Below, piece after piece: positions 8,574 to 16,285 of a stretch of DNA of 51,060 bases. The stretch is from positions 1 to 51,060 of the forward strand of contig JACRLB010000025.1 in NCBI GenBank assembly GCA_016235445.1, written 5' to 3'. Under the pieces are notes generated by a model. It searched no databases and was not told the origin of the DNA. It was given only the letters and a program-made list of their open reading frames with translations. The stretch is from Chloroflexota bacterium. GTDB taxonomy: Bacteria; Chloroflexota; Anaerolineae; Anaerolineales; Villigracilaceae. Made by a program: the position numbers and the translations under genes. Position 1 is the stretch's first letter, and each line of letters opens with the position of its first letter.

Positions 8574-9107
8574 ATGACACAAAATTCACCCAAACGTTAT
8601 CACCCCTTGCAAGTCACATTGCATTGGCTGGTGGTCATCCTTGTGTTCGGCGCGTTCGTGATCGGCAAATCCATGAGCGGACAGCCCAACGACGCGGAGA
8701 AACTTACGCCATTGGCATTGCATATGGGCGTGGGGATTCTCACATTGCTCGTCATCGTGGTTCGCTTCGTAGTGAAAGTGAAACTGCCCAAACCTGAACA
8801 TGTTTCCGCCGGGAATGCAGCCTTTGATTGGATCGGCAAGGCTGTTCATTATGCGCTGTACCTGCTGGTCTTTTTGATGACGGTCAGCGGGATATCGCTT
8901 TCGATACAGGCAGGGCTTCCCTCAATCGTCTTTGGCGGATCGGGAAATTTGCCCGCAGATTTTTATGACTTTGCCGCGCGCATGTTGCACGGCTTCATCG
9001 CGCCCGCGTTGTTTCTGCTTGTGCTGTTGCATGTCGGCGCGGCGTTCTATCATCAACTTGCGCTGAAGGATAATCTGCTGGCGCGCATGTGGTATGGAAA
9101 AGGATAA
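8574..9107 (+). CDS. Cytochrome b561-family membrane protein
   Basis: I start this 177-residue protein at 8574 (MTQNSPKRYHPLQVTLHW). The open frame continues 16 residues upstream into the cupin gene, but the internal ATG follows the cupin stop directly and gives the family's typical N-terminus. Four membrane helices carry histidines positioned for two b-type haems: H17 (LHW), one in ALHMGVGIL, one in KAVHYALYLL and the pair in LLHVGAAFYHQ. The family moves electrons between quinol and partner cytochromes. The next gene is a cytochrome c, so a b561 to cytochrome c relay is likely. Confidence 0.9.
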   Translation: MTQNSPKRYHPLQVTLHWLVVILVFGAFVIGKSMSGQPNDAEKLTPLALHMGVGILTLLVIVVRFVVKVKLPKPEHVSAGNAAFDWIGKAVHYALYLLVFLMTVSGISLSIQAGLPSIVFGGSGNLPADFYDFAARMLHGFIAPALFLLVLLHVGAAFYHQLALKDNLLARMWYGKG

Positions 9108-9114
9108 CCCACTG

Positions 9115-9879
9115 ATGAAACAAACTTTATTGGTCGCAGTTCTGGCTCTGCTTCTCACTGCCTGCGGCGCGCAGGGTAATGAGACGAGACCAGACATGGG
9201 CATGAATAACGACGGGATGATGTTGCGCCACCATGCTGAAATCCCGGCGGAATATGCAGGCTTGAAGAATCCAATCCCTGCCGATGATGAGTCTCTTGAA
9301 CGCGGCGCGGCGCTTTACACAACGAACTGCGCCAGTTGTCACGGTGACGGCGGCATGGGCGATGGACCTGCTGGCTCGGCGCTCGTCCCCGCCCCTGCGC
9401 CTGTGGCGCATACCAGCCAGATGATGGCGGATGACTATCTGTTCTGGCGCATCAGCGAGGGCGGCGCACCGTTCGCTACATCCATGCCTGCCTGGAAAGT
9501 TTTGGATGAACAGTCACGCTGGGACATCGTCAATTACATGCGCGCCCTCGGTGCAGGGACGGTACACCCTGCCAACGGCATGGGCGGCGAAGCGTATGAT
9601 CCTGCTGTTCAAGCCGCGCATCAAGACGAAATGCTTGCAAAGGCTGTGGAACAGGAAGTGATTACGCAGGAGGAAGCGGACACTTTCAGACTCGCCCACG
9701 ATGCATTGGAGCAATATCGAAACGAACATCCTGAAATCACGAACAGCGGCGGGAACGCCACCGAGCGCGAAGCGGCGATTCTTTCTACGCTGGTGGATGA
9801 AGCCATCATCACGCAAACTCAGGCAGATATTTTTCAAGATATTCACGAGCGGCTCGGACCGTCAGGCTTGATGCCGTAA
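9115..9879 (+). CDS. Lipoprotein monohaem cytochrome c with a C-terminal helical repeat
   Basis: This 254-residue protein starts at 9115 because MKQTLLVAVLALLLTACG is a lipoprotein signal with C17 as the lipidated cysteine. The haem site is C72-A-S-C75-H76, followed by a small-cytochrome fold with a likely methionine ligand in ATSMPAWK. The C-terminal ~80 residues hold two similar ~29-residue helical units (KAVEQEVITQEEADTF and STLVDEAIITQTQADIF) that are not part of an ordinary cytochrome c. It probably sits on the outer face of the membrane and exchanges electrons with the b561 encoded 7 bases upstream. Confidence 0.88.
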   Translation: MKQTLLVAVLALLLTACGAQGNETRPDMGMNNDGMMLRHHAEIPAEYAGLKNPIPADDESLERGAALYTTNCASCHGDGGMGDGPAGSALVPAPAPVAHTSQMMADDYLFWRISEGGAPFATSMPAWKVLDEQSRWDIVNYMRALGAGTVHPANGMGGEAYDPAVQAAHQDEMLAKAVEQEVITQEEADTFRLAHDALEQYRNEHPEITNSGGNATEREAAILSTLVDEAIITQTQADIFQDIHERLGPSGLMP

Positions 9880-9880
9880 A

Positions 9881-9939
9881 AACATCTTCCCGAAGGTTTG
9901 AATGGCAACCAGACTCAAGCCTTAACCCTTCGGGATGTT
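9881..9939. repeat. CCCGAAGG-type inverted repeat after the cytochrome c gene
   Basis: AACATCTTCCCGAAGG is matched in reverse complement by CCTTCGGGATGTT about 25 bases later. It lies just after the stop at 9879 and can form a stem acting as a terminator or mRNA end. It belongs to a family of similar palindromes seen elsewhere in the window. Confidence 0.75.
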
Positions 9940-9980
9940 CTACACAAGTTCACTGAACTATTCAAAACAAGGAAAATAAA

Positions 9981-11159
9981 ATGCCCATTCCATATTTACT
10001 CACAACTTTGCTTTTTACATTCGTGGCGTTACTCGCCGCGGCAGACGCCTCATTCGTCAGCCTGAACCTGGTCAGCGCATTTCCTGCGTTACGCTGGGTG
10101 CGTGTCCATTTCATCACACTGGGGATTCTTTCGCAGGTCATCTTCGGGCTGTTGCCCCTGCTGACTGCATCGCTTTCCAAAAAACCAAAACCCGCCATGC
10201 GCTGGGACATCTGGCTGACTCTCAACATCGGCTTTGTTTCCCTCGTGGCTGGATTCGCGGGCGTGAATCAACCGATGATCCTCGCGGGCGGCACGCTGAT
10301 CTTCACCGCCGCAACCCTCTTCATCGTCCAGTTGTGGAAAGTGCGCGGCGGCGAAGCGCCTGCCTCGCTCAAGTTTTACATCACAGGCGTTTTCTATCTC
10401 CTCGTCGGCATCATCATCGGAACGGGCTTGTGGCTCAACTGGAGTGAAGCCCTCTACATCAAAGTCCCGCTCGAAGCGCACATCCACGCCAACTCATGGG
10501 GTTTCATGTCGCTCGTCTTCGCAGGCTTGCTTGTTGATTTCGTCCCGATGGTCACGGGTCGTCCGCTCGGCACAACAAAAAACGTTTCGCTGATCTACTG
10601 GGGCATGACTCTCGGCGCATTCGGTCTCGTGCTGGGACCGTGGCTCGGCGGCAGTCTACCACCCACCGTTTCAGGTTTGGTTTTGCATTTGAGTTCGACG
10701 ATCTGGATGGTAACCTTGCTGATCAAAGCCTTCAAACGAAGCGACAAACTGAACAGCGCAGGCGCATGGCACTTGATCTCTTCATACATGTGGATTATCG
10801 CCCCAATCGGGATGGCTCCCTTCATTATGCTCGGACTCGTTGAAGGCGCGCCGATTGAACAAACAGCGCCTCAAGCCTTAATTTATGGCTGGGTACTGCA
10901 ATTTGGCATTGCCCTCATCCCGTACATTGCCCGCCGATTCTTCCTCAAGGATCAGAATCCGCAACTCGGCGGCAATTGGGTGAGTTTAGCGGGGGCAACA
11001 GTGGGGAGTCTGTTTGTGTGGGCAAGCATCTTCATCGTCCCCGCCAGAGGCGTGTTGTACGGAATCGGTTTCGCGCTGTATGCCATCGCCTTGATCCATC
11101 CCGTCAAGGAACTGTTCGAGATCGCTCGGGATGGACTGAAGAAAATCGAATCAGCTTAA
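9981..11159 (+). CDS. Haem-copper/NnrS-like polytopic membrane protein, 392 residues
   Basis: This protein has about eleven or twelve membrane helices. One early helix reads RVHFITLGILSQVIFG and a central one EAHIHANSWGFMSLVFAG, both with histidine five residues before a glycine, as in the other membrane proteins of this cluster. More histidines occur in LVLHLSSTIW and AWHLISSYMW. The pattern suggests a relative of cbb3-type subunit I or NnrS proteins. The catalytic-copper histidine set of a true oxidase or NO reductase is not evident. Its start has AAGGA upstream. A role in haem-linked electron transfer or NO handling is inferred from the neighbours. Confidence 0.65.
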   Translation: MPIPYLLTTLLFTFVALLAAADASFVSLNLVSAFPALRWVRVHFITLGILSQVIFGLLPLLTASLSKKPKPAMRWDIWLTLNIGFVSLVAGFAGVNQPMILAGGTLIFTAATLFIVQLWKVRGGEAPASLKFYITGVFYLLVGIIIGTGLWLNWSEALYIKVPLEAHIHANSWGFMSLVFAGLLVDFVPMVTGRPLGTTKNVSLIYWGMTLGAFGLVLGPWLGGSLPPTVSGLVLHLSSTIWMVTLLIKAFKRSDKLNSAGAWHLISSYMWIIAPIGMAPFIMLGLVEGAPIEQTAPQALIYGWVLQFGIALIPYIARRFFLKDQNPQLGGNWVSLAGATVGSLFVWASIFIVPARGVLYGIGFALYAIALIHPVKELFEIARDGLKKIESA

Positions 11160-11182
11160 TCAAAACAAAAAAGGAGAACAAA

Positions 11183-11416
11183 ATGAACTTCATCAAATTT
11201 ATGACCAGTAATGCAGGTCGCGGTGCTCGCGTCGTGCTGGGGCTCGTCATCATTAGCCTGGGACAGTTCGTCGTACAGGGAACGATCGGCACTGTCATGT
11301 CTATTGTGGGATTGATTCCCCTCTCTGGGGGCGTGTTCGACTTCTGCCTGATCGGCTTTGCCATGGGCTATCCGCTCAAAGGCGCGGACGCTCGCAAGAA
11401 ATTGGCGGGCAACTAG
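11183..11416 (+). CDS. DUF2892 small membrane protein
   Basis: This 77-residue protein starts at 11183 (MNFIKFMTSNAGRGARVVLG) behind a clear AAGGAG site. It has two membrane helices separated by a turn, and the end FDFCLIGFAMGYPLKG is typical of DUF2892, the membrane module also attached to rhodanese domains in YgaP. Proteins of this family often accompany sulphur or nitrogen-oxide genes. It follows the haem-copper-like gene by 23 bases and is followed by a strong hairpin. Confidence 0.82.
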   Translation: MNFIKFMTSNAGRGARVVLGLVIISLGQFVVQGTIGTVMSIVGLIPLSGGVFDFCLIGFAMGYPLKGADARKKLAGN

Positions 11417-11426
11417 AGAGAACAAA

Positions 11427-11456
11427 AGCGGCAGGTCACGAATGTGACCTGCCGCT
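11427..11456 (+). terminator. Perfect 13-bp hairpin between the DUF2892 and DUF1858 genes
   Basis: AGCGGCAGGTCAC and its exact reverse complement enclose a GAAT loop, ending 14 bases before the next ATG at 11471. No T run follows, so complete intrinsic termination is doubtful. An mRNA-stabilising or attenuating stem is as likely. Confidence 0.65.
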
Positions 11457-11470
11457 GGAGTATTTCTGAA

Positions 11471-11701
11471 ATGGAAATTACAAAAGACACACGTGTCTCT
11501 GCCATTCTCGAAGAATACGGCGACATCGCCGACGTGATGGAAGTCTTCGGCGTCAAACGCGTGGGACGCTACTCCCTGCGAATGCTGGCGGCGAAGGCGG
11601 TCACGGTCGAATGGGCGGCGCGCATCCATCGTGTGCCACTTGCGGAATTTCTCGATATTCTGCATCAGGCAACGACAAATAAAAAGTCTATTGAGACTTA
11701 A
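11471..11701 (+). CDS. DUF1858-domain protein
   Basis: This 76-residue soluble protein starts at 11471 (MEITKDTRVSAILEEYGDIADVMEVFGVKRVGR). The segment RVSAILEEYGDIADVMEVFG is typical of DUF1858, a small helical domain commonly found next to DUF2249, hemerythrin or haem-sensing proteins. The usual CxxC-like cysteines of some members are absent. I placed the start after the hairpin because the frame upstream of it runs through the stem. The next gene follows within 10 bases. Confidence 0.78.
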   Translation: MEITKDTRVSAILEEYGDIADVMEVFGVKRVGRYSLRMLAAKAVTVEWAARIHRVPLAEFLDILHQATTNKKSIET

Positions 11702-11707
11702 AGGAAT

Positions 11708-12082
11708 ATGTCAATGAACATGTCACTGAATCAAGTCGCGTCTGTTCTCGCATTTATCATCGGTATCATGTCCATCGTCGCGGGCGGAAAAGCCATGCAA
11801 GGCTGGAACCCTGGTTACTCTGTTCTCACGTGGCTTCCCGTCTATAACTTCGTAATGGGAATTCTGGCTCTCATCCCCGCCGTTTTGATTTGGATGAATC
11901 ACCGTTACGCGCTGATCGCATCCATTGCGGCATTCGGTGTCCATGCAATTGTGTTATTGATTCTCTTCACCGCCTTTCGTAACACCGTTGCATATCAAAG
12001 CCTTGCTGCCATGATGTTTCGCCTGGTCGTCTGGATTGCCATTCTTGCGCTAATGTACTTTCAAGCGCGGAAGGGAATATGA
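11708..12082 (+). CDS. Four-helix membrane protein at the end of the plus-strand operon
   Basis: This 124-residue protein (MSMNMSLNQVASVLAF) has four membrane helices and one charged turn (IWMNHRYAL). No conserved metal-binding pattern is clear. It is the last plus-strand gene before the convergent nar locus, with 73 bases between the two stop codons and no strong terminator seen. The function is unknown. Confidence 0.72.
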   Translation: MSMNMSLNQVASVLAFIIGIMSIVAGGKAMQGWNPGYSVLTWLPVYNFVMGILALIPAVLIWMNHRYALIASIAAFGVHAIVLLILFTAFRNTVAYQSLAAMMFRLVVWIAILALMYFQARKGI

Positions 12083-12155
12083 TCACGCCATTGCTCACGC
12101 GGATATGAGCTGCCCAATGGATGAAGGCAACTCATGTTCGACCTTAAAGTATTAA

Positions 12156-12416
12156 CTACTTGGTTTTCCCAATCAGGACGCTCCACACTTCTGGACCCTT
12201 CTCCACATAGTCCCATGTGAACTGATCTGTGCGCTCCGCCTGGAATTGATAATACAAAGGTTTGGGGTCGTGATCGTTGACAAGCAGGAAGTTTTCGCCT
12301 GGTTGCAATGCTTCAAATGTTTCGAAAATGCGTTGATGACGATACATTGGCGCAAGTGTGCGCACGTCAACGGTTGTTTTGGGTGTATTTGTGGTGGATT
12401 GTAAATCGCTCATCAT
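12156..12416 (-). CDS. DUF2249 (TusA-like) protein
   Basis: This 86-residue protein contains the family pattern VDVRTLAPMYRHQRIFETFE, then LVNDHDPKPLYYQFQAE and a C-terminal VWSVLIGK. The DHDPKPLYYQ segment is diagnostic for DUF2249, a TusA-like fold found in denitrification and hemerythrin neighbourhoods. Two ATGs lie side by side at the start and either may be used. It is the last gene of the long minus-strand nar locus and follows the FmdE-family gene by 12 bases. The biochemical role is not established for this family. Confidence 0.88.
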   Translation of the reverse strand: MMSDLQSTTNTPKTTVDVRTLAPMYRHQRIFETFEALQPGENFLLVNDHDPKPLYYQFQAERTDQFTWDYVEKGPEVWSVLIGKTK

Positions 12417-12428
12417 AATGCTCCTGTT

Positions 12429-13037
12429 TCAATTGGTTTGTGATTTGATGGAAATTTCACTTGATGCTTGTAAATAATATGAATATCCAGCACAAGCCCT
12501 GCACAATGTAGTTCCTTCGTGCATCACTTCCCTCTGGTTGATGATCTCTTCGCCACAGGCTTCACACATCACACGTTTCCCTGGTTGACCGATGATTTGC
12601 TTCACGGAGACAGTCAGCTCCACCCACTGACAATGAAATAGTAATTCATCTGGAATGTGTTGATAGCCGATGAGTTGTGATTCCCATTTGTTGCGTGCGG
12701 AAGGCGCGTACTCCCATGCCAATTCTCTTGCGTTGTTGCGCGGCGAAATTCGAATGGTTTGTTCGGTGAGTGTATCCACAAAGGTTGCGGCAGTCTTGCC
12801 GTAGTCTTCGATGCGCAGGGTGCGATGTCCAACCGTACAGGCTGTGGCGGCTTCGATGCCGTCGGCGAAACAGCCGTCGGTTTCGAGGATGACCAGCAGG
12901 CGTTTGTCGCGGCGCGGGAGTTCCATCCCCAGCGCCGACGCGCCCGCCAACCCGATGCGCGCGCCGAGAACCTGCCGCGGACAGAGATGGGTATGACGCG
13001 ACGCGCTGACCTTCAGGATTTCGTCAAGGGTCTGCAT
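12429..13037 (-). CDS. FmdE-family protein with C-terminal zinc ribbon
   Basis: This 202-residue protein has an FmdE domain. HTHLCPRQVLGARIG (residues 15-29) holds the conserved histidine and cysteine, followed by LETDGCFADGIEAATACTVGHRTL, the usual cysteine-rich core. The C-terminal CEACGEEI and CRACAG pairs form a four-cysteine zinc ribbon. The family is named after formylmethanofuran dehydrogenase subunit E but is widespread outside methanogens, often beside molybdenum enzymes. Here it follows the second NarK gene by 7 bases, so a link to molybdoenzyme function is plausible but unproven. A decayed relative is present at 32974-33290. Confidence 0.88.
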   Translation of the reverse strand: MQTLDEILKVSASRHTHLCPRQVLGARIGLAGASALGMELPRRDKRLLVILETDGCFADGIEAATACTVGHRTLRIEDYGKTAATFVDTLTEQTIRISPRNNARELAWEYAPSARNKWESQLIGYQHIPDELLFHCQWVELTVSVKQIIGQPGKRVMCEACGEEIINQREVMHEGTTLCRACAGYSYYLQASSEISIKSQTN

Positions 13038-13044
13038 TTTAATT

Positions 13045-14412
13045 TTATGATTGGGGAGGTTCCGCTATTGAAGCAACCAATTGCGGATCTTTGAAATCCA
13101 ACTGGTTTTCCAACGCGGGAGAGGCTTGTTGTAACATGTGGATGACAGTCCAATGCAGCCACATGTAACTGACCGTCGTGACGAGGAAGAGGACGAAGAA
13201 AGTGGTTTGCGGAAGCCACGTCAATTCCAAAATAGTGGCGAACATGGGCGGAAGGAAAAAACCGCCGAGCGCGCCCAACATGCCCACCAGTCCGCCCACC
13301 GCCCCGACGTCGTGCGGGAAATATTCGGGGATGTATTTATAAACCGCCGCCTTGCCAACTCCCATGCACACGCCCACGATGAAAACCAAAACCGTGAACC
13401 AGGTCACGTTCATCGCGAAATGGAACATCTCGGTCTCGCCTGCCGCGACGAATCGGGTCGGGACGTGAACCATGAAATATCCCTGGGGCAACGACAATAA
13501 ACCTGTGGCAAAAAACATGACGCCGAAGACCCAATACATCAGCCGCCGCGCGCCAAATTTATCCGAAAGATATCCGCCGATAGGTCGCAACAGACTCGCA
13601 GGGAAGATGAACAACGCCGTCAACAGCGCGGCATGTTTCAAATCCATGCCATACACATCCACATAATATTTCGGAAGCCACACCGACAGCGCCACATACG
13701 CGCCGAACACCACCACGTAATACAAACTAAAGCGCCACACACGGATGTGCTTCAAGGGCGCGAGCAATTCCTTGAGCGGACGGGTCGCGCCAGGTTTGTG
13801 GTCGTGCTTCGGGGTGAAGAACCAGACGGAAATCGCCATGATCGTCAACAGGATGCAATACAGGAAGGGGACGAATCGCCACCCGCCTGGGATGAATCCG
13901 CTTGCGAGTCCCGCAGGGACAAGGGCGATCAACGCGGGACCGATAAACTTTGTCACCGATGCCCCGACATTTCCCGCGCCGAAGACTCCCAGCGCAAATC
14001 CCTTCTGTTCATGCGGATACCACGCCGAGTTCCACGCGATGCCCACCGAGAAGGCATTGCCAGCAATTCCGACGAAGAACGCCCAGATCATCAACTCCGT
14101 GTACGAGTCGGCGCGGCTGACCATGTACGACGGAATGATCGCGGCGGCGACCAGCAAAGTGAATACAATCTTCCCACCGAAGCGATCGGCGAGGATGCCG
14201 AAGACCAGCCGCCAGATCGAGCCGTTCAAAATGGCGACTGCCGACAGCCAGCTTAACTGCACGTCGGTCAAACCGAATTCTTCGCGGATGGGGATGCCCA
14301 GCACGCCGAACATCAGCCACACGGCGAACATGAGCGTGAAGCCGATGGAGGAGAGGACAAGGACGCTGGTCTTGCCTTTGTCGTTTAGTTGAGGGGAGGT
14401 TGTTGAGGACAT
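13045..14412 (-). CDS. narK: NarK-type nitrate/nitrite transporter (MFS), copy 2
   Basis: This 455-residue transporter has twelve predicted membrane helices. The nitrate signature occurs twice: GVFGAGNVGASVTKF in the fifth helix region and the glycine-rich GAVGGLVGMLGALGG in the second half. ADRFGGK after helix 2 is the standard MFS loop. Such proteins bring nitrate in, either with protons or by exchange for nitrite. It is downstream of another NarK in the same orientation, separated by a palindromic repeat. Paired NarK proteins commonly divide proton symport and nitrate/nitrite antiport; which does which cannot be read here. Confidence 0.93.
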   Translation of the reverse strand: MSSTTSPQLNDKGKTSVLVLSSIGFTLMFAVWLMFGVLGIPIREEFGLTDVQLSWLSAVAILNGSIWRLVFGILADRFGGKIVFTLLVAAAIIPSYMVSRADSYTELMIWAFFVGIAGNAFSVGIAWNSAWYPHEQKGFALGVFGAGNVGASVTKFIGPALIALVPAGLASGFIPGGWRFVPFLYCILLTIMAISVWFFTPKHDHKPGATRPLKELLAPLKHIRVWRFSLYYVVVFGAYVALSVWLPKYYVDVYGMDLKHAALLTALFIFPASLLRPIGGYLSDKFGARRLMYWVFGVMFFATGLLSLPQGYFMVHVPTRFVAAGETEMFHFAMNVTWFTVLVFIVGVCMGVGKAAVYKYIPEYFPHDVGAVGGLVGMLGALGGFFLPPMFATILELTWLPQTTFFVLFLVTTVSYMWLHWTVIHMLQQASPALENQLDFKDPQLVASIAEPPQS

Positions 14413-14426
14413 TTGTTTCTTATCTC

Positions 14427-14480
14427 GCGTAGGGCGCGTTCTCTCACGCGCCCATTGGCGTTAGAGAACGCGCCCTACGC
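14427..14480. repeat. 18-bp perfect inverted repeat between the two narK genes
   Basis: GCGTAGGGCGCGTTCTCT and its exact reverse complement are separated by 18 bases, giving a strong stem. The right arm touches the stop codon of the upstream transporter. No T run follows on the minus strand. It looks like a mobile palindrome of the REP kind and may also modulate read-through between the two transporters. Confidence 0.85.
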
Positions 14481-15802
14481 TACGAGGGTTTTTCACATCC
14501 CTTGCGGGTGTAATACTGCCAGTTGACGGCGGTGGCGATGACGAAGAAAACGACCAAGCCGTAGAAGAAAATGACGGGCGAGCCTGTATTCGTGATCGAA
14601 GAACCAATTAGCATGGAGAAGATGAAAGGTCCGTACGCCGCGACGCCCGCCGTCCAGCCGATGACGCCCGCGCCCTGACGCGGATTGTCGGCGAAGATGA
14701 TCGGGAACTGGCGGAAGGTGGAGGCGTTGCCGACGCCCGCGACGAAGAACAGCAGGAGCATGAGCGTCACGAACATTGGGAATTGATCGAGCGAAGACGG
14801 AGTCAACAAGCCCAGGAAGAGCATCGCCAGTGACGTGACGGTGAGAAGGATGCCCGTGATGTGAGTCAGGATCGCGCCGCCGAATTTGTCCGCGACGGGA
14901 CCGAACAACGTCCGCGCGAGGGAACCAACCAGGGGACCGAGAAAGGCATATTTCAGAGGATCAGGCGCCCCGTCGAAAGAGCCGTAGAGGTTTTTGATCA
15001 GGAGCGGGAACGCAGCGGCGAGTCCAGAAAAGGAGCCGAAGGTCATCAAGTAGGTGATGGTGCAGAACCAGGTGTGCTTGAGTTTGAAAATGTCCAGTTG
15101 CTCTTTGAACGAGGCTTTGATGGGAACGCTTCTCAAGAAGTTCCACGCGACCATGCCGCCGATGACCAGAAACGGGGCATACCAAAATGCCGCGTTTTGA
15201 AGCCAGACGGATTTAGTTGTGTCGCCGATGACCAGAGTCTGCGAAGAGCCGAGCGCGGCGATGCCGATGATCCAGGGCGTGATGAATTGCGCGAGGCTGA
15301 CGCCGAAGTTGCCGATGCCCGCCTGCACGCCCAGCGCGGTGCCTTGCATGTTTTTCGGGAAGAAGAAACGCGTGCTCGGCATGTACGATGAGAAGTCGCC
15401 GCCGCCGAAGCCTGCGGTAAACGCGAGAACCATGAATACCCAGAACGGCGTGTTGAGATTCATCACAGCCAGACCGATGCCGAGGCAGGGGATCAATTTC
15501 AGAATCGTCGTAAAAGTGATGACGTGCCGCGTGCCATAGATGGGAATTAAAAACATGTTGATGATGCGAAGCGTCCCACCCGCCAAGCCAGGCATTGCCG
15601 CCAGCCAGAATAATTGCATAGTGTCGAACTTGAATCCGATTTGGGGAATGCGCACGACGATGGCGCTCATCATGAACCAGGTGGCGAATGAGAAGGTCAA
15701 GCCAACGGTCGTGATGAACAATGTGCGCCAGGCGATTTTTTTGCCTGTGGATTCCCAAAATTCGGGGTTGTCGGGTTCCCAGTGTGTGAGCCAGGTTGAC
15801 AT
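14480..15802 (-). CDS. narK: NarK-type nitrate/nitrite transporter (MFS), copy 1
   Basis: This 440-residue MFS transporter starts at 15802 (MSTWLTHWEPDNPEFWESTG) with AGGAG about ten bases upstream; a TTG at 15823 would add seven residues. Twelve helices are predicted. The nitrate signatures are visible as GVQAGIGNFGVSLAQF and AGVGNASTFRQFP followed by GVIGWTAGVAAYG. The N-terminal WxPE-like stretch before helix 1 is common in NarK proteins of nitrate-respiring bacteria. It follows the hemerythrin gene by about 28 bases in the nar operon. Confidence 0.93.
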   Translation of the reverse strand: MSTWLTHWEPDNPEFWESTGKKIAWRTLFITTVGLTFSFATWFMMSAIVVRIPQIGFKFDTMQLFWLAAMPGLAGGTLRIINMFLIPIYGTRHVITFTTILKLIPCLGIGLAVMNLNTPFWVFMVLAFTAGFGGGDFSSYMPSTRFFFPKNMQGTALGVQAGIGNFGVSLAQFITPWIIGIAALGSSQTLVIGDTTKSVWLQNAAFWYAPFLVIGGMVAWNFLRSVPIKASFKEQLDIFKLKHTWFCTITYLMTFGSFSGLAAAFPLLIKNLYGSFDGAPDPLKYAFLGPLVGSLARTLFGPVADKFGGAILTHITGILLTVTSLAMLFLGLLTPSSLDQFPMFVTLMLLLFFVAGVGNASTFRQFPIIFADNPRQGAGVIGWTAGVAAYGPFIFSMLIGSSITNTGSPVIFFYGLVVFFVIATAVNWQYYTRKGCEKPS

Positions 15803-15830
15803 TGGGGATATGCTCCTATCCAAACTGTAT

Positions 15831-16280
15831 CTAAATCATGATCAACGGTGCGCGTCTCTGCGCCCATTGTGCGCCGAGGGCGGAGAGTTGCTCTTCGCCC
15901 AGGAATTGCCGCGCCATGCGGAAGAGAACCTGCTCCTCCTTTTGGAAGTGAGCGCGGCTGACCGCGATCATCTGCGCGGCGAGGGCGCGTCCCTGCTCCA
16001 ATTCTGTTGCGGATGCGATTTGCCCCAGCAGATTCACGATCTGGTCGTGTTCCATCCGCATGACTGCCAGAGGTCCGCCCTGCGTGCCGAGATGAGGTTC
16101 CAGCGCGGTGAAAAGCAATTCGTCTTCGAGACGGGCGTGGGCTTCGAGGGAGAATGAAAGCGGCGCGGCGCGGTTGGTCAACGCGGCGACCGTTTCAAGT
16201 GCGGGCAATGCCTTTTCGATATCTTGAAAGAGCAGGTAGAAAACGCCGTGTTCGCCGAGCAGCGCGTCTGTAATCAGCAT
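15831..16280 (-). CDS. Hemerythrin-domain (HHE) protein
   Basis: This 149-residue soluble protein starts at 16280 (MLITDALLGEHGVFY), five bases after the narI stop. A longer frame exists but would overlap narI extensively. The four-helix bundle carries the di-iron-type residues in GEHGVFY, EAHARLEDELLF, MRMEHDQI and RAHFQKEEQVLF. HHE proteins bind oxygen, NO or iron. Its place between narI and the nitrate transporters suggests protection of the reductase from NO or oxygen, or iron delivery. The upstream sequence has no good ribosome site, so it may be translated by coupling to narI. Confidence 0.9.
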   Translation of the reverse strand: MLITDALLGEHGVFYLLFQDIEKALPALETVAALTNRAAPLSFSLEAHARLEDELLFTALEPHLGTQGGPLAVMRMEHDQIVNLLGQIASATELEQGRALAAQMIAVSRAHFQKEEQVLFRMARQFLGEEQLSALGAQWAQRRAPLIMI

Positions 16281-16285
16281 GGAGG

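Noticed and set aside
12083-12155. A bidirectional terminator between the two convergent operons
   Set aside because: Only a weak CCATTG/CAATGG pairing is visible and there is no T run on either strand.
13633-14256. A 207-residue plus-strand frame opposite the second narK
   Set aside because: Composition is dominated by R, D, H and Q with no hydrophobic core, as expected for the antisense of a membrane protein gene.
15540-16157. A 205-residue plus-strand frame over narK and hemerythrin
   Set aside because: It crosses two well-supported antisense genes and shows no family motif.
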